A DNA stretch of 64,000 nt from Nitrobacter sp039808345. Lineage in GTDB: Bacteria; Pseudomonadota; Alphaproteobacteria; Rhizobiales; Xanthobacteraceae. This document shows positions 62,075 to 64,000 of this stretch, one piece after another. The translations under genes and the position numbers were made by a program. The first letter of the stretch is position 1; each line of letters opens with the position of its first letter. The stretch covers positions 1,116,001 to 1,180,000 of the forward strand of contig NZ_CP181167.1 in the NCBI RefSeq assembly GCF_047824785.1, written 5' to 3'. The notes beneath the pieces were generated by a model. It saw only the letters and a program-made list of their open reading frames with translations, was not told the DNA's origin and did not search any database.

Positions 62075-63364
62075 ATGAAGGTACTTTTTTACCCTCATTC
62101 AATGGAAGTAGGAGGGTCGCAGCTGAACGCTCTTCAGCTTGCGGGCGCGGTCCGCGAGCGCGGGCACGAGGTGATCGCGTTGTCGGAACCGGGCCCGCTT
62201 GTGGAGCGGGTGAGGCGGATGGAGCTCGAGCATATCGAGATTCCGGAGCGTCGGAGACGGCCATCGGGGAGTGTGATGCGCACAATCGGCCGTCTGGTGC
62301 GGGAACGCGGTATAGACGTCGTGCACGGACATGAGTGGCCTCCTATCATCGAGGCGTTTTTTGGCGCACGTGTCCCTCATCGAACCGCCGTTGTCGGGAC
62401 AATAATGTCGATGTCGGTGGCGTCGTTTTTGCCCCGTGATGTGCCGTTGACAGTGGGAACGGAATTCATTCGCAAGGCCGCGATGGAAGCAGGGTACCGG
62501 CAGGTCGAACTGCTGGAGCCACCGGTGGATACAAACGCGGATAATCCGGCTGTCGACGGGGATGGCTTTCGCGCCAGGCATGGCATTCAGCCGAACGAAG
62601 TCCTTCTCGCCATGGTCTGTCGGCTGGTGCCGGATCTTAAGCTGGAAGGTCTGTTATCGGCATGCGAGGCGGTTCGTGAACTGGCCGTCGCAGGCTGTCC
62701 GGTGCGGCTGGTCATCGTCGGTGATGGCCGCGCGCGCGGCGAGGTAGCGCGACACGCCGCCGCGGTCAACGCGTCCGCAGGCCGCGAAGTTGTGTTGATC
62801 ACAGGCGAGATGACAGATCCTGCCGCTGCCTACGCTGCAGCGGATGTCGTTATCGGTCAAGGCGGCTCGGCGTTGCGGGGAATGGCTTTCGGAAAGCCAC
62901 TTGTCGTCGTCGGCGAGGAGGGTTTCAGCGAATTATTGACCTCGGAAAGCCTACCGGTCTTTCTCGGGCAGGGATGGTACGGTCTTGGGCCGGGTTCGCT
63001 GGGCGTGGGGACGCCAGCGCTTCGCATTGCGCTCGAGCGGCTTGTCGGCTCGCCGAAGTTGCGTAGCGAGTTGGGGCAGCTGGGCCGCCAACTCACGGAG
63101 CAGAGATTTAGCTTGGAGCACGCGGCCAACGTCGTTGAAAATCTGTATCTGTCTGCAATTCGGAACCCCGCGCCCTTTGGGAGCATGCTTTCGGATTTCG
63201 TCCATGTCAGCGCCGGGTTGGTAGGCAACAAGATCGGACGAAAGTATCAGCGGTGGACCGGCAGGTCGTCAGTCGATGACAATAACGCACGTGAGTTGAT
63301 CGCTGCGGTTATCACGAACGGCAAGCGCGGTGAGACGTTGCCTTTCAGAACAGGCCCGCAATAG
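62075..63364 (+). CDS. Glycosyltransferase family 4-like
   Basis: A 429-residue GT-B protein started at MKVLFYPHSMEVGGSQLNAL; the preceding 26 codons lack similarity. The N-terminal GGSQ motif and RERGIDVVHGHEWPPIIEAF form the acceptor domain. The donor domain has LLAMVCRLVPDLKLEGLLSA, RLVIVGDGRARGEVARHAAA and a modified E-x7-E region (GQGGSALRGMAFGKPLVVVG). That region lacks the first Glu, so sugar-donor use may be altered. It is the only gene of the group on the plus strand. Its C-terminal 60 residues extend beyond the usual fold. Confidence 0.8.
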   Translation: MKVLFYPHSMEVGGSQLNALQLAGAVRERGHEVIALSEPGPLVERVRRMELEHIEIPERRRRPSGSVMRTIGRLVRERGIDVVHGHEWPPIIEAFFGARVPHRTAVVGTIMSMSVASFLPRDVPLTVGTEFIRKAAMEAGYRQVELLEPPVDTNADNPAVDGDGFRARHGIQPNEVLLAMVCRLVPDLKLEGLLSACEAVRELAVAGCPVRLVIVGDGRARGEVARHAAAVNASAGREVVLITGEMTDPAAAYAAADVVIGQGGSALRGMAFGKPLVVVGEEGFSELLTSESLPVFLGQGWYGLGPGSLGVGTPALRIALERLVGSPKLRSELGQLGRQLTEQRFSLEHAANVVENLYLSAIRNPAPFGSMLSDFVHVSAGLVGNKIGRKYQRWTGRSSVDDNNARELIAAVITNGKRGETLPFRTGPQ

Positions 63365-63436
63365 CATCACATATACATAATCAAGGCGACTTGAATCGGC
63401 GCAGCGAGCCTCGTGCGCCGCGCCGAAGTCCATAAA

Positions 63437-64000
63437 TCACACGCGTACGCGCTCCAGTTCGGACTGTAGCGCATTAGCGACACGCACCTGCTCCTCCTCG
63501 ACCATTTGCGCGTAGATCGGAAGCAGGATCGAGCGGTTTTGCGCAAGTTCGGATTGGTGCAAGTCGTGGCGTTGCTCGCTGCCGGCATAAGGCGCTTCCC
63601 GATGTGCGCACATGATGCCGCGCCGTGTGGCGATGCCTTTATCGAGAAGGTTCTGCATCACCGCTCTCTGATCGATGCCATCGGGCAGACGTACACAGTA
63701 ACTCTGCCAGTTGGATCGCGCCCATTCCGGCTCGTGCGGCAAAATCAAGCCGTCAAAACTACCTAAGAGCTCGCTGTAACGAGCCGCGACTGTACGCCGC
63801 CGCGCAATCAGATTAGGGAGGCGTTCAAGCTGCTTTCGCCCAATAGCGGCTTGCATATCAGTCATCCGGTAATTGAATCCAACGAAAAGATACTTTTCGA
63901 AGATAATTTCTGGCGAGCCATGCCGAACGGTATCAGGAACGTCCATCGCATGTTGTCGCCAGAGTCTGAGCTTGCGATCATGATCGGAATCGGAGGTCGT
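63437..64000 (-). CDS. DegT/DnrJ/EryC1/StrS aminotransferase (5' part off window)
   Basis: The frame is open to the right edge (TTSDSDHDRKLRLWRQHAMD), giving 187 C-terminal residues. KYLFVGFNYRMTDMQAAIGR then KQLERLP, LGSFDGLILPHEPE, NWQSYCVRLPDGIDQRAVMQ, LLDKGIATRRGIMCAHRE and LPIYAQMVEEEQVRVANALQ are typical of sugar aminotransferases. The PLP-binding Lys would lie just beyond the window. It would make an amino sugar for the polymer, consistent with the nearby deacetylase. Reading starts at the window edge, so the true start is unknown. Confidence 0.9.
   Translation of the reverse strand, partial: TTSDSDHDRKLRLWRQHAMDVPDTVRHGSPEIIFEKYLFVGFNYRMTDMQAAIGRKQLERLPNLIARRRTVAARYSELLGSFDGLILPHEPEWARSNWQSYCVRLPDGIDQRAVMQNLLDKGIATRRGIMCAHREAPYAGSEQRHDLHQSELAQNRSILLPIYAQMVEEEQVRVANALQSELERVRV

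Noticed and set aside
1..64000. tRNA, rRNA and riboswitch genes
   Set aside because: I looked for cloverleaf-like CCA-ended segments, conserved rRNA stretches and common riboswitch cores and found none that I could support by eye.

Overview
The window reads as a GC-rich alphaproteobacterial chromosome or large plasmid segment, most likely from the Bradyrhizobiaceae (Nitrobacter, Bradyrhizobium, Rhodopseudomonas or Afipia type). This rests on codon usage, on the intergenic hairpin repeat at 50.6 and 58.1 kb, and on the IS families present; no rRNA or tRNA was seen, so the genus is inference. It is an exopolysaccharide and cell-surface region that insertion sequences have shredded. IS110, IS21, IS3, IS5, IS66, IS4, IS481, IS630 and IS200/IS605 remnants plus a group II intron ORF remnant are all visible, many nested or fused to one another.

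Layout. 0-3.4 kb: an IS110 transposase running off the left edge and an IS21 element whose istA carries an in-frame amber codon. 3.4-10.3 kb: a defence-like accessory island. It holds a prokaryotic ubiquitin-like E2-E1 gene cut by the IS21, a metallo-beta-lactamase (MBL) gene broken at a 5-bp tandem repeat and by a nonsense codon, a hipBA toxin-antitoxin pair behind four palindromic operators, a HEPN-like gene directly after hipA, and a four-helix membrane protein coupled to a 5'-truncated ComEC-type MBL. 10.3-15 kb: IS debris, the first of three near-identical 1263-bp IS3 elements, and a pair of small membrane-protein paralogues, one frameshifted. 15.1-17.8 kb: dTDP-sugar genes rmlC, rmlA and rmlB. 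17.8-25.4 kb: IS and intron remnants, IS3 copy 2, an H-NS-like gene, and an IS630 interrupted by IS110.

25.5-32.6 kb: a sugar-phosphate transferase, then IS debris, then an outer-membrane export lipoprotein and a chain-length tyrosine kinase. 33-36.8 kb: an exosortase-family gene with a coupled accessory gene, a small tail-anchored protein, a Tat-exported beta-helix protein and a small secreted protein. 36.8-42.4 kb: a nested IS cluster with a trypsin-like protease gene inside it. 42.5-46.9 kb: a methyltransferase, a truncated membrane gene, IS3 copy 3 and small ORFs. 46.6-56.3 kb: a type I secretion ABC transporter and HlyD-type adaptor, convergent with a gene for an 1867-residue multidomain surface protein. 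56.7-64 kb: polymerase/ligase, polysaccharide deacetylase, two glycosyltransferases, a glycosyltransferase-like/methyltransferase fusion and a DegT-type aminotransferase.

Together the intact genes describe Wzx/Wzy-style polysaccharide synthesis: priming, nucleotide-sugar supply, glycosyl transfer, polymerisation, length control and export. A probable protein-anchoring pathway and a type I-secreted adhesin-like protein sit alongside. A flippase and rmlD are not in the window.
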